Translations under genes and position numbers: made by a program
DNA from: Rubricella aquisinus
GTDB lineage: Bacteria > Pseudomonadota > Alphaproteobacteria > Rhodobacterales > Rhodobacteraceae
Assembly (NCBI RefSeq): GCF_014199445.1
Contig: NZ_JACIJS010000006.1
Coordinates: 124,001 to 188,000, forward strand
DNA length: 64,000 bases
Direction of reading: 5' to 3'
Shown: positions 28,869-37,981 of the stretch, piece after piece
How the letters are laid out: each line of letters begins with the position of its first letter
Position numbering within the stretch: position 1 is the stretch's first letter
Notes under the pieces: generated by a model
Databases searched by the model: none
Told to the model about the DNA's origin: nothing
What the model saw: only the letters and a program-made list of their open reading frames with translations

Positions 28869-29783
28869 TCAGGGTTTTGCCAGCGGATGATGCTCCAAAA
28901 CGAGGGATTTGAGGCGCTCATCGACGATATGGGTGTAAATCTCGGTCGTGGAGATGTCCGCATGGCCAAGCAGCACCTGAATGGTGCGCAAATCCGCGCC
29001 ATGGGCCAACAGGTGCGTGGCAAACGCGTGGCGTAGCACATGCGGGGACACTTTCTCAGGCGATATTCCGGCGGTGACCGCGATATCCTTCAACACCCCG
29101 AAAAACCGCACGCGCGTGATATGCCCCGCGCTGCCGCCACCGGGAAACAGAAACCGCGCGCCCGGGGGTGTTTTCGCGTGTTTCAGGGTCTTGCGATGGG
29201 GCAGCCATGCGTTGATCGCAGCGCGCGCCGGGTCTGAGAGCGGCACCAGCCGGTCTTTCCCACCCTTGCCGCGCACGAGGATCATTTCAGGCCGGGCGCT
29301 GGTGGCGCCAAGCGGCAGCGACACCAGCTCCGTCACCCGCAGGCCAGTGGCATAGAGCACCTCCATCAGGCAGGTGTTGCGCGCGCGGTCCGCCGGGCTG
29401 CGGCCCGTGTTGCGCGCGGCATCCATCAGCCGGTCGACCTCCTCCATATCCAGTGTGCGGGGCAGGGGGCGGCTCTTGCGCGGGCCTTGCAGGCGCTGGG
29501 CCGGGTCATCATCGCGCCAGCCTTCCGAATGAAGAAACCGAAAGAACTGCCGCACCGCGCTCAACCTGCGCGCGCGGGTCGCGGTGGCCAGCCCTTCGGC
29601 CTCCAGCCCCGCGATATATCCCTCAAGATCGGTGCGCGCGGCCTTGAGCGGGGCGACCTTGCGCGCGGCCAGATAGCCGGTGAAATCATCCAGATCCCGG
29701 CGATAGGCGGCAAGTGTGTTGGGTGCCGCGTCCCGTTCCGCGTGAAGTGCCGTCAGAAAGGCCTTGATCAGATCGCCGCTCAT
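28869..29783 (-). CDS. xerD: Tyrosine recombinase XerD
   Basis: This 304-residue site-specific recombinase resolves chromosome dimers with XerC at dif. The catalytic set is complete: Arg in YATGLRVTEL, Lys in RGKGGKDR, His and Arg in SPHVLRHAFATHLL, His in LLGHADISTTEIY and the nucleophile Tyr in that last motif. The N-terminal SAM-like core-binding domain covers about residues 3-90. The gene sits next to aroK in a head-to-head neighbourhood, as is common in alphaproteobacteria. Its start overlaps the stop of the upstream 523-residue gene (ATGA). Confidence 0.93.
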   Translation of the reverse strand: MSGDLIKAFLTALHAERDAAPNTLAAYRRDLDDFTGYLAARKVAPLKAARTDLEGYIAGLEAEGLATATRARRLSAVRQFFRFLHSEGWRDDDPAQRLQGPRKSRPLPRTLDMEEVDRLMDAARNTGRSPADRARNTCLMEVLYATGLRVTELVSLPLGATSARPEMILVRGKGGKDRLVPLSDPARAAINAWLPHRKTLKHAKTPPGARFLFPGGGSAGHITRVRFFGVLKDIAVTAGISPEKVSPHVLRHAFATHLLAHGADLRTIQVLLGHADISTTEIYTHIVDERLKSLVLEHHPLAKP

Positions 29784-31351
29784 GGCAGGCGCAGAAGGAT
29801 GGTCTGCACCGCGATGCGGCGCGCGTCCTCCTCCAGCCCCAGCCCGCGCAGGGTGCGCAGTGCTGCGCGCAGATCGCCCGGATCGACCTCCACCCCCGCG
29901 CCAAGCAGATCAAGCGCGCTCAGCACCGCCTCGCCATTTCGGTTGATCCGCAACAAGTCCTCCAGCCGCGCCTCCTGCGGGTCGAGCGATTGCCCCTCCA
30001 TGGGGAGGGCGAAGGCTTCAAGGGCAGCGGTGGCCAGCCTGTCGGCATCCCCCGGCAGGGCCGGCGCGGGCGGCAGCGTGTCATATGCGTCCGACCCTTC
30101 CGCGATCAGCAAGGCCACATGATGTGGATAGGGTGCCTCATCGGGCAGCCAATCGCGCGCGGGCGCGGGTTGCGCGGCAAGCATCAACACTTTCGCAACG
30201 GTCAGGTCGCCCTCCGCCGGTGGGATGAGGCGGGACAGGGCCGCCCCATATTCCAGCGCAAGCGGCATGGTCAGATCCACTTCCGCCAGGGCGTCATAGG
30301 CATAGCGGAGCGCGGGCAGGATATCCTCCGTCGCCTCGCCTTGGCCAAGGACCGCATCGAGGGTCTGCACATGCGCCATCCGGTCCCACACACTGCCGGA
30401 AGCAGCAGGCGTGCGCGCGCGATAGGCCGCAAACAGGATCGGATAGGGGAAGTCCCCCTCGCGGCTCAGCCGCTCTGCGGCAAGGGCGCGGTCGCGCACG
30501 GGAGCGCGGCCATGGATGTCGCGATAGAGGAACGCGGGCGGCAGATCGGCACGCGGGCGCGACTGCCCGGCGGCCTCTCGCAGGGCGAAATCAAGTGCGG
30601 TCATCGGCTCGGGCAAATCGAGGTCCGTGTCGTCCTCAAACAGGTCAGGGTCAAGGAACATGCGCAAATGATCGGCCCGCAATGGCGCGATGGCACCCAA
30701 CGCCTCACCAAGGCCGAGGGTCATCGCCGCCGTGTCCCATTGCCCGCTGCGCGCGGCACAGAATACGCGGGTCGAAAGATCATCGGAAAGGGTGGCGTCG
30801 GCTGCCAGCATCTTGCAGGCCGCATCCGCGCGCCCTGTCAGGAGCGCAATGTCAAAAAGCCGCTCGAACAACCTGTCATCGGGCGGCCCGGCCCGCTGGC
30901 CGAGCGCTTCGGCCTCATCGACGGCGCCCATGCGCATCAGCGCGTCGATCCGGGCGTTGAGCACGATGGCGCGGCGGCCCGATCCGCGCGGCGGGATCGC
31001 TTCAACTAGAAGGAGCCGGTGCAAAAGGCCGCGCGTCGCCGGCACGCCGTTCTCGTTCAATTCGTCGAGCATGCGGGAGATGCGCAAGGCGCTGGAGATG
31101 CCCCAGATATCGGGCGGCAGGCCAAGCGCACGGGCAGGCACCAGCCCCACCGCATCCCGGCGGGTGCCGATCAAGGGTTCGGATGTGATGGTGCTGCGCT
31201 GCACGGTCGGGCCGGTCGGGGCCTCCGCCGCATTCGCATCCCGTTCAAGCGGGATCCAGCTGATCGCGGAGCGGGGCACTTCCTGCCCTGATGCGGGCCC
31301 GGCGATGACCGCCACCAGCCCGAGAATCGCAGTAAGCCTAGGCGCCAACAT
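29780..31351 (-). CDS. Exported alpha-helical protein of unknown function
   Basis: This 523-residue protein has a signal peptide (start 31351; MLAPRLTAILGLVAVIAG, ending GPASG). The mature part is alanine/leucine-rich and helical with repeat-like stretches (RIDALMRMGAVDEAEALGQR; ADAACKMLAADATLSDDL) that resemble TPR-type solenoids. No catalytic motif was seen. It lies between a 45-residue ORF and xerD, overlapping both. Homologues seem to share the xerD-aroK neighbourhood. Function is unknown. Confidence 0.7.
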   Translation of the reverse strand: MLAPRLTAILGLVAVIAGPASGQEVPRSAISWIPLERDANAAEAPTGPTVQRSTITSEPLIGTRRDAVGLVPARALGLPPDIWGISSALRISRMLDELNENGVPATRGLLHRLLLVEAIPPRGSGRRAIVLNARIDALMRMGAVDEAEALGQRAGPPDDRLFERLFDIALLTGRADAACKMLAADATLSDDLSTRVFCAARSGQWDTAAMTLGLGEALGAIAPLRADHLRMFLDPDLFEDDTDLDLPEPMTALDFALREAAGQSRPRADLPPAFLYRDIHGRAPVRDRALAAERLSREGDFPYPILFAAYRARTPAASGSVWDRMAHVQTLDAVLGQGEATEDILPALRYAYDALAEVDLTMPLALEYGAALSRLIPPAEGDLTVAKVLMLAAQPAPARDWLPDEAPYPHHVALLIAEGSDAYDTLPPAPALPGDADRLATAALEAFALPMEGQSLDPQEARLEDLLRINRNGEAVLSALDLLGAGVEVDPGDLRAALRTLRGLGLEEDARRIAVQTILLRLP

Positions 31352-31475
31352 CAAGCTCCACCGGGACGCTGACAGGCTCTGCCTCGACACTCAGATCCGA
31401 CATCAGCGCATAGCCGATGATACCAAGCCCTGCCAGAACCACCAAAATTGCCAAATAGAATAGCGCCCGCGCCAT
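31338..31475 (-). CDS. 45-residue single-pass membrane protein
   Basis: ATG 31475 opens a 45-codon frame with one membrane helix (ALFYLAILVVLAGLGIIGYA, residues 4-23) and an acidic, proline- and valine-rich tail. AAGGCGGGG lies upstream as a ribosome site. The stop lies 14 bases inside the following exported-protein gene, so the two are probably coupled. It is the first gene of a likely operon with the 523-residue protein, xerD and corC. It is easily missed because of its size. Confidence 0.65.
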   Translation of the reverse strand: MARALFYLAILVVLAGLGIIGYALMSDLSVEAEPVSVPVELDVGA

Positions 31476-31634
31476 TTCTGCCCCGCCTTACCTGTACCCA
31501 ATGGGTGCATTGCGCACCCTGTTGCCTCATATCTGCCGCGTGTTGTGCCACGTTGCCTTTCATTGGCAGCATGGTAACACTGCACCTGCCATCCGGTCCA
31601 GCGATCCGGTCCCTTCGATATGAGAGGTAACCTC

Positions 31635-32246
31635 GTGCATCCCAGACACAAGAGCGACGCACCGGATCAGGCGGAATTATGCCGCCCCCTCGTGCTTGTC
31701 GGCTTGATGGGAGCGGGCAAATCCAGCGTCGGGCGGCGGCTGGCAATGACGCTGGATGTCCCATTCATGGATTCCGATCAGGAGATCGAAGAGGCCGCGG
31801 GCCTCAGCATCCCCGAGTTTTTCGAGAAATATGGCGAAGAGGAGTTTCGCGCGGGCGAACGCCGCGTGATCGCGCGCCTGATGGCTGAAGGCCCCTGCGT
31901 GCTTGCCACTGGCGGCGGTGCCTTCATGGCGGAGGAAAGCCGCGCGCTCATGGGGCAGGCAGGTGTGACCGTCTGGATCAATGCGGAGGTCGACACACTT
32001 TGGGACCGGGTCCGGCAAAAGGACACGCGCCCTTTGTTGCGCACGCCTGATCCGCGCGGGACGTTGCAGGCGCTTGCGGATACGCGCTATCCCACCTATG
32101 CGCTTGCCGATGTCACGGTGATGTCGGAACCCGGCCAACCCCATGAGGCGGTCGTGCACGCGATCCTCGCGGCCCTGCGGACCCGTGATGAAACACTGCC
32201 CCAAGAGGCGCGGACCTTTCGCCCCGTGCCAGACAGTCAGACCTGA
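31635..32246 (+). CDS. aroK: Shikimate kinase AroK
   Basis: This 203-residue enzyme phosphorylates shikimate in aromatic amino acid synthesis. Marks are Walker A GLMGAGKSS, the shikimate-binding MDSDQEIEE and FRAGERRVI, TGGGAFM, and the lid RPLLRTPDP. GTG 31635 is preferred over ATG 31620 because GAGAGG lies 7 bases before it; nothing precedes the ATG. It is divergent from the xerD operon and 10 bases upstream of aroB. Confidence 0.9.
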   Translation: MHPRHKSDAPDQAELCRPLVLVGLMGAGKSSVGRRLAMTLDVPFMDSDQEIEEAAGLSIPEFFEKYGEEEFRAGERRVIARLMAEGPCVLATGGGAFMAEESRALMGQAGVTVWINAEVDTLWDRVRQKDTRPLLRTPDPRGTLQALADTRYPTYALADVTVMSEPGQPHEAVVHAILAALRTRDETLPQEARTFRPVPDSQT

Positions 32247-32256
32247 AGGACGACCC

Positions 32257-33384
32257 ATGACCCCCATCCCACCCGAACGGCTGACCGTTTCGCTCGGCTC
32301 GCGCAGCTATGACATCCTGATCGGGCGCGATGTGATCCGGGACACGGGGCGCATCCTCAAGGACATGGGCGCGCGCGCTCGCGTTGCCATCGTGACGGAA
32401 CGCCGAGTGGCTGATCTGCGCCTTGGCGGGCTTTTGCGGGTGCTGGAGGAGGCGGGCTTTACCGTCTCGGCACTGGTGCTGGAGCCGGGAGAGGGCACGA
32501 AAGACTGGAAAAACCTGACCCGTACGGTGGATTGGCTGCTTTCCCAGAAGATCGAGCGGGATGATCTGGTGATCGCGCTCGGAGGCGGCGTGATCGGCGA
32601 TCTCGCTGGGTTCGCAGCGGCCATATTGCGCCGTGGTGTGGGCGTGGTGCAAATCCCCACGACGCTCTTGTCTCAGGTGGACAGTTCGGTCGGCGGCAAA
32701 ACCGGGATCAACTCACATTTCGGCAAGAACCTGATTGGCGCGTTTCATCAGCCGCGATTGGTCTTGGCCGATACGGCGCTCCTTGACAGCCTGACGGATC
32801 GCGACTTTCGCGCGGGCTATGGGGAGGTCGTGAAATACGGGCTGTTGGGGGATGCGGGGTTTTTTGCGTGGTTGGAGCAGAACGGTCCGGCCTTGCTGGC
32901 GCGCGAGCCTGCGGCGCTGGCCTATGCGGTGCGCCGATCCTGCGAGATGAAAGCAGAAATCGTGGCGCGCGACGAAGAAGAACGCGGGGACCGCGCCCTT
33001 CTCAATCTGGGTCACACGTTTTGTCATGCGCTGGAGGCAGCAACCGGGTATTCGGATCGTCTGCTCCACGGGGAGGGGGTCGCAATCGGGTGCCTGCTGG
33101 CTTTTGACGTCTCAGCCCGGTCGGGGCTTTGCGCGCAGGAAGAGCCGAGCCGCATCGCGGCCCATTTCGCGCAGATGGGCCTGAAAACACGGCTCGCCGA
33201 TATTCCGGGCGATCTGCCGGACGCAGAAGGGCTGATGCGGCTGATGGCGCAGGACAAGAAAGTGCAGGATGGCCGGATCACCTTCATCCTCGCCCATGGT
33301 ATCGGGGAGGCGTTTGTGAGCCGGAACGCCGATCTGGAGACGGTCAAGGCTGTCCTGAGCGAGGCGTTGGAGGCTCGCGCGTAG
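32257..33384 (+). CDS. aroB: 3-dehydroquinate synthase AroB
   Basis: This 375-residue NAD- and zinc-dependent enzyme makes 3-dehydroquinate, the second step of the shikimate pathway. It shows the NAD-binding GGGVIGDLAGFAAA, QIPTTLLSQVDSSVGGKTG, KNLIGAFHQP and the metal ligand motif NLGHTFCHALE. GAAGGA precedes the ATG. It forms an operon with aroK, a conserved pairing. Confidence 0.95.
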   Translation: MTPIPPERLTVSLGSRSYDILIGRDVIRDTGRILKDMGARARVAIVTERRVADLRLGGLLRVLEEAGFTVSALVLEPGEGTKDWKNLTRTVDWLLSQKIERDDLVIALGGGVIGDLAGFAAAILRRGVGVVQIPTTLLSQVDSSVGGKTGINSHFGKNLIGAFHQPRLVLADTALLDSLTDRDFRAGYGEVVKYGLLGDAGFFAWLEQNGPALLAREPAALAYAVRRSCEMKAEIVARDEEERGDRALLNLGHTFCHALEAATGYSDRLLHGEGVAIGCLLAFDVSARSGLCAQEEPSRIAAHFAQMGLKTRLADIPGDLPDAEGLMRLMAQDKKVQDGRITFILAHGIGEAFVSRNADLETVKAVLSEALEARA

Positions 33385-33705
33385 TGCCTTCACATGCCGT
33401 CGTGGGGTGACGGCGAGAAACAAACGCTTCGGGGCAGCGCTCCCGCCCGTCGTTCCGTCGCTTGCGCTCCGTCCTCCCGTTTGGCCGGGCCGGCGCTGCG
33501 CGCCGGTTCAAGATTGCGCTGAGGTGTTTGAGGAACAGGACTGTTCCTCAAATCACCCTCTCAATTATGGGTGTCACGATTCGCCCGCGCGTCAAGGCCG
33601 CTCGTTCCTCGGACCTTGACCCACGGCCGAATCGCGGGGGCTGCTCTGACAACCCCAAGTCCAATTCACTTTCTTCAAATATACCCCGCCGGAGGCGCAC
33701 GGTTC
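33385..33705. other. Gene-free gap between aroB and purD with strong palindromes and a repeat
   Basis: No reading frame in this 321-base convergent gap looks real. It holds CCGGCGC-TGC-GCGCCGG (33490-33506), a 12-bp perfect stem TTTGAGGAACAG-GA-CTGTTCCTCAAA (33527-33552) and copy 2 of the dispersed repeat. The palindromes probably terminate both genes, although no T-run follows. Confidence 0.6.
33653..33696 (-). repeat. Dispersed intergenic repeat, copy 2 (inverted)
   Basis: On the minus strand this reads GCCTCCGGCGGGGTATATTT then GAAGAAAGTGAATTGGACTT, matching copy 1 at 27356-27399 with only a few differences. It lies immediately after the purD stop. Confidence 0.75.
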
Positions 33706-34968
33706 TCACAAAGCGCGCCAGCCGATATCGGTGCGGAACATCGCACCATCCCAGTTGATCTGACCGACCGCCGCGTAGGCGCGCGTTCGCGCCTCCGCCA
33801 GGGTGTTCCCCCGTGCCGTCACGTTCAGCACCCGCCCGCCATTGCTGACGATTTGGCCATCGTGCGTGGCGGTTCCGGCGTGAAACACCTTGACCATCGG
33901 GTCCCCTTCAAGTGCTGCCAATCCGCCGATGGGCGCACCTTTCGCGTAGCTGCCCGGGTAGCCCTTTGCGGCCATGACCACCGTGATCGCGTGATCCGGC
34001 GCCCAGTTGAGGCGCATATCGGCCACTTCGCCCCGCGCCACCGCTATGATCGCATCCAGAAATTGCGCGCCGAGCCGCATGGCCAGCACTTGCGCTTCCG
34101 GATCGCCAAAGCGGGCATTGTATTCGACCAGACGCCCCCGGCCATTCTCGATCATCAGGCCCGCATAGAGCACACCCTGATAGGGGGTCCCGCGGCGGCG
34201 CAATTCGGCAAGGGTCGGGGCGATGATCTCCTCGATCGCACGGCTCATCACCGCATCGGTCATCACGGGGGCAGGTGAATAGGCGCCCATACCGCCCGTG
34301 TTCGGCCCCTGATCGCCATCATAGGCGCGCTTGTGATCCTGAGCGGAGGCAAGTGGCAAAATCGCCTCCCCATCGGTGAGAACAAAGAGGGAGGCCTCCT
34401 CCCCGGTCATGAACTCTTCGATGACGACTTCGGCCCCAGCGGCGCCGTAGGCACCACCGAACATGTCCTCAAGGGCCGCGTGGGCCTCGTCCACATTCAT
34501 GGCGACCGTCACACCCTTTCCGGCGGCAAGCCCGTCGGCTTTTACCACGATGGGCGCGCCCTTCTCGGTCACATAGGCTTTCGCAGGCTCCAACGCATCG
34601 AAATGCGCCCATGCGGCGGTCGGGACGTTGGCGGCGTCGCACACCTCCTTGGTGAAGGTTTTGGACACTTCGAGTTGGGCGGCCGCCTGACTGGGACCAA
34701 AGGTGAGGATGCCTGCTTCCCGCAGCCGATCCGACACGCCCGCGGCCAAGGGGGCCTCCGGGCCGATCACCACCAGATCAATCGACTCCGCATCGCAAAA
34801 GGCAACCACATCCGCCGCGTCGCAGGGATCAAGCGCGATGCATTGCGCGACCTCCGCCATGCCCGCATTTCCGGGGGCCGCGAACAACTCGTCACAGACC
34901 GGATTTTGCGAGATTGCCCATGCCAGCGCATGTTCGCGCCCACCGCCACCGAGGATCAGAATATTCAT
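33706..34968 (-). CDS. purD: Phosphoribosylamine-glycine ligase PurD
   Basis: This 420-residue ATP-grasp enzyme makes glycinamide ribonucleotide in purine synthesis. It begins MNILILGGGGREHALAW, the typical N-terminus, which fixes the start at 34968 although the frame extends 23 codons upstream. Other marks are VVIGPEAPLAAGV, VVKADGLAAGKGV, DHKRAYDGDQGPNTGGMG and YNARFGDPEAQ. It is divergent from an uncharacterised membrane protein gene and convergent with aroB. Confidence 0.95.
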   Translation of the reverse strand: MNILILGGGGREHALAWAISQNPVCDELFAAPGNAGMAEVAQCIALDPCDAADVVAFCDAESIDLVVIGPEAPLAAGVSDRLREAGILTFGPSQAAAQLEVSKTFTKEVCDAANVPTAAWAHFDALEPAKAYVTEKGAPIVVKADGLAAGKGVTVAMNVDEAHAALEDMFGGAYGAAGAEVVIEEFMTGEEASLFVLTDGEAILPLASAQDHKRAYDGDQGPNTGGMGAYSPAPVMTDAVMSRAIEEIIAPTLAELRRRGTPYQGVLYAGLMIENGRGRLVEYNARFGDPEAQVLAMRLGAQFLDAIIAVARGEVADMRLNWAPDHAITVVMAAKGYPGSYAKGAPIGGLAALEGDPMVKVFHAGTATHDGQIVSNGGRVLNVTARGNTLAEARTRAYAAVGQINWDGAMFRTDIGWRAL

Positions 34969-35048
34969 CGGGTGCGCTTCCTTTTGCTGTCCATCATTCT
35001 TGCGCCCCCGTGTAGCCAGCACGCTGGCCCCTGACAAGCCATCGGGCT

Positions 35049-35633
35049 ATGACAGAGGGCATGAGTGACACCACCGATACCCCATGGTCCGACAGGGACG
35101 CCCATTGGCAGCGCATCGTGGCGGCCCCGCTTGATGGCCCCGGTGACACACCGCTGGCGGAACGGGTCGATCTGCCAAGCGATGCGCTGTTTCACGAATA
35201 CCGCCGGTTTCTGCGGCTGGCGGAGATGTTTCCCGATCAGGTCACGCCCCCGCCTGTGCTGCAACAGGTCTGGCAAGCCCATACCGGGACCGCCGGTTGG
35301 CGCGCGATGAAGGTGCCGGAATATGACGCCCATGCGGGCCGGGGGGATATGAGCAGTTTCGCCGCCCGCTATCTGATGACGCGCCGCGCCTACGCCAAAT
35401 ATTTCGGAGAAGACCCGCCAGAGCCGATCTGGCCCCCCGTCACGATGGAGACGCAGGCGCGCGGTCCATCCCGGTCGATGTTCGCGGGTGGGCTGGTGGT
35501 GCTGCTGATCGCGATCCTGCTACCGGGGGAGAAGGTTTTGCTCAAATCGGGCTTGTTCGTGACCGCGTTCGTGCTTTTGCTAGGGCAAAGCATCATGCAA
35601 TTGCGCAACTGGTGGGGAGGCCGCGATGTCTGA
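35049..35633 (+). CDS. Uncharacterised protein with C-terminal membrane segments
   Basis: This 194-residue protein has a soluble N-terminal region rich in charged and aromatic residues (DALFHEYRRFLRLAEMF, YLMTRRAYAKYFGEDPP) and two membrane segments at about residues 141-156 and 160-178. ATG 35061 is an alternative start. It overlaps xseA by 8 bases, so it is probably co-transcribed with it. No family is recognised. Confidence 0.65.
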   Translation: MTEGMSDTTDTPWSDRDAHWQRIVAAPLDGPGDTPLAERVDLPSDALFHEYRRFLRLAEMFPDQVTPPPVLQQVWQAHTGTAGWRAMKVPEYDAHAGRGDMSSFAARYLMTRRAYAKYFGEDPPEPIWPPVTMETQARGPSRSMFAGGLVVLLIAILLPGEKVLLKSGLFVTAFVLLLGQSIMQLRNWWGGRDV

Positions 35634-37137
35634 CCTGATTGATGACGATATTCCGGGCCGCAACGCGCCGGAATTCTCCGTGTCGGACCTGTCTGGTGCG
35701 GTCAAACGACTGGTTGAGGGCAACTTTTCCCATGTGCGGGTCAGGGGGGAAGTTGGCCGCGTGTCGCGCCCTCGCTCGGGCCATGTTTATCTTGATCTCA
35801 AGGATGACCGCTCCGTCATCGCGGGGGTGATCTGGAAAGGCGTGGCAAGCCGCTTGCGCACCCCGCCCGAGGAAGGGATGGAGGTCGTGGTTACAGGGCG
35901 GCTGACGACCTTTCCCGGTCAATCGAAATACCAGATCGTGATCGAGAGCCTTGCCCCGGCGGGTGTCGGTGCGCTTATGGCGATGCTGGAGAAACGGCGC
36001 ATGGCGCTTGCCGCCGAAGGGCTGTTTGATGCGGAGCGCAAACGCCCTCTGCCGCGTCTGCCGCGCGTGATCGGGGTTGTCACATCGCCCTCTGGTGCGG
36101 TGATCCGGGACATCCTGCATCGTCTGCGCGACCGGTTCCCGCGAGAGGTGATCGTCTGGCCCGTCGCGGTGCAGGGGGAGCGGTGCGCGCCCGAAGTTGC
36201 CGCGGCCCTACGCGGCTTTAACGCGCTGCCAGCAGGGGGAGCGGTGCCCCGGCCCGATGTGCTGATCGTGGCGCGTGGCGGTGGCAGTCTTGAGGATTTG
36301 TGGGGGTTCAACGAAGAAATCGTCGTCCGTGCGGTGGCCGAAAGCGACATTCCCGTGATTTCTGCCGTGGGGCATGAAACGGATACCACGCTCGTTGATT
36401 TCGCCGCTGATCGGCGCGCGCCCACGCCCACGGCGGCAGCGGAGTTCGCGGTGCCGGTGCGGGCGGATTTGCTGGCAACGCTTGCCTCCTTTGACGAGCG
36501 GCGGCAGGCCGCCCTTGCCCGCCTGTTGCAGCGACAGGGGGAGCGGCTGCGCACTACCGCACGAGTTTTGCCCCGGCCCGAGGTTCTGCTGGCGGAGCGG
36601 GCGCAGCGGCTTGATATTGCGGCAGCACGCTTGCCGCTGGCGCTGCGCGACCATGCGCGCGCAAAGCGGGGGCTGTTGCAGGAACGGGGCGGATCGCGCC
36701 TGTCGCCTGCGCTTCTGACCGGGTTGATCCGTCATCGGCGTCAGCAGGTGACGGGCCTTGCGCAATGGATCCGGCCAGAGCGGGCCATGGCCGCCCTTAC
36801 CCCTGAACGGGAGGCGCTGGCGCGTCTTGCCCGGCGGCTGGAGGAGGCGCGGGACATCACCCACACGCGCCGCACCGCGCTCACGGCTCTTGACCGCGTG
36901 ATGCGCGCGGCGGGCTATCAGCAGACACTTGCGCGTGGCTATGTTGTGGTGCGCGATGCGGAGGGCGGCGTGGTCACCGATGGCGGTGCGCTCAACACAG
37001 GGCAGGGGCTGGAGCTGGAATTCCGGCAGGAGACGCGCGTCGGCGTCACCGTTGGGGATACGGCGCAACCGGCCAAAGCGAAACCGCGCAAATCAGCGCC
37101 CAAGTCCGGGCCGGACGGGCAGGGCAGCCTGTTCTAG
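35626..37137 (+). CDS. xseA: Exodeoxyribonuclease VII large subunit XseA
   Basis: This 503-residue subunit of ExoVII degrades single-stranded DNA in repair. An OB-fold occupies about residues 15-115 (VRGEVGRVSRPRSGHVYLDL). The nuclease domain follows with GVVTSPSGAVIRDI, VARGGGSLEDLWGFNEE and ISAVGHETDTTLVDFAADRRAPTP shortened to AVGHETDTTLVDFAADRR. A coiled-coil arginine-rich region comes next, ending in QTLARGYVVV. The small subunit gene is not in this window. The stop overlaps the convergent small secreted protein gene by 4 bases. Confidence 0.93.
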   Translation: MSDLIDDDIPGRNAPEFSVSDLSGAVKRLVEGNFSHVRVRGEVGRVSRPRSGHVYLDLKDDRSVIAGVIWKGVASRLRTPPEEGMEVVVTGRLTTFPGQSKYQIVIESLAPAGVGALMAMLEKRRMALAAEGLFDAERKRPLPRLPRVIGVVTSPSGAVIRDILHRLRDRFPREVIVWPVAVQGERCAPEVAAALRGFNALPAGGAVPRPDVLIVARGGGSLEDLWGFNEEIVVRAVAESDIPVISAVGHETDTTLVDFAADRRAPTPTAAAEFAVPVRADLLATLASFDERRQAALARLLQRQGERLRTTARVLPRPEVLLAERAQRLDIAAARLPLALRDHARAKRGLLQERGGSRLSPALLTGLIRHRRQQVTGLAQWIRPERAMAALTPEREALARLARRLEEARDITHTRRTALTALDRVMRAAGYQQTLARGYVVVRDAEGGVVTDGGALNTGQGLELEFRQETRVGVTVGDTAQPAKAKPRKSAPKSGPDGQGSLF

Positions 37138-37547
37138 GCCCCAAGGGCGGGACCACCGCAACTGAGCGGCACCACCGTGCGCCGCGTCATGCGAATATCG
37201 CCGCTCGTGTCGGTCGCGTCGGCGGGGCGGGCGAGGATATCCTCGCCATCGCGGATCATGTGCCAGCATTGCGGCGGCCCGCCGGTTTCATAGGCGAAAC
37301 ACATCGCGCCGGCCTCTTCATACCAGATGCCATTGATGCACATGCCGTTCGGAAATTGCCATTTCACCCGGCGGTCCGGCAGGAACATCTCCGATCCGGC
37401 AAGCGCGCCATCCTGTTCGAAATGCAGGGTGAAGCCTTCCACATGGGTTTCAAACCATTCGAGTGGCACGATTTCTTCGCTCGGGGAGAGGGTCTGCGCC
37501 ATGGCTGCCCCGGCAAGGAGGCAGGACAGAAGGACTGGCCGGATCAA
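37134..37547 (-). CDS. Small secreted protein, tandem paralogue A
   Basis: This 137-residue exported protein has the signal peptide MIRPVLLSCLLAGAAMAQ. TTG 37547 is chosen as start because it overlaps the upstream stop (TTGA) and opens on the signal peptide. The mature part shares the layout FPNGMCINGIWYEEAGAMCF...CWHMIRDGEDIL with its neighbour, with four matching cysteines. Unknown function; the disulfide pattern suggests a folded periplasmic domain. Confidence 0.65.
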   Translation of the reverse strand: MIRPVLLSCLLAGAAMAQTLSPSEEIVPLEWFETHVEGFTLHFEQDGALAGSEMFLPDRRVKWQFPNGMCINGIWYEEAGAMCFAYETGGPPQCWHMIRDGEDILARPADATDTSGDIRMTRRTVVPLSCGGPALGA

Positions 37548-37981
37548 CTCGTGGCTCCCGATTGGCAATCAAACCCGCCCGGCACGATCGTGCCCACGGT
37601 TTGCATCGTGTAGTCGCCATTGTCATCAGGCTCGGTCGGCAAAACGATAATCTCCTCCCCGCGCAGGACATGCAGAAAACAGGAGGTGTTGGTTGGCCAA
37701 AAAAAGCAGAATGCCTGATCGGTCTCCCGGTATTCCCATGTCCCGTCAAGACAAACGCCGCTCACATGCTGGAACCGCGCAAAACGGCTGTCGGGAAAGT
37801 AATATTCCCGCCCGTAGAATTGCCCGTTAAGAAAATAATAGACGGTCTGCCCATCCGCGAGGTCCAGCCATTCCTCATTCGTATAGGGCCGATCCCCCGT
37901 TTCCAGCGGGACAGAGGTCGCCGCCGAAGGCAGGGCGATGAGAACGGCTGCTGACAGGGCCGACAGGAACAATGTGCGCAT
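37544..37981 (-). CDS. Small secreted protein, tandem paralogue B
   Basis: This 145-residue exported protein starts MRTLFLSALSAAVLIALPSA, a clear signal peptide. It repeats the pattern of its downstream neighbour: FYGREYYFPDSRFARF, SGVCLDGTWEYRETDQAFCF, then CFLHVLRGEEIIVLP, with cysteines at matching places. The two genes overlap by 4 bases and arose by tandem duplication with strong divergence. No enzyme motif is visible. Confidence 0.7.
   Translation of the reverse strand: MRTLFLSALSAAVLIALPSAATSVPLETGDRPYTNEEWLDLADGQTVYYFLNGQFYGREYYFPDSRFARFQHVSGVCLDGTWEYRETDQAFCFFWPTNTSCFLHVLRGEEIIVLPTEPDDNGDYTMQTVGTIVPGGFDCQSGATS

Noticed and set aside
27483-29036. 544-codon plus-strand frame opposite corC and xerD
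   Set aside because: Both minus-strand genes have complete family motifs; long antisense frames are common in high-GC DNA.
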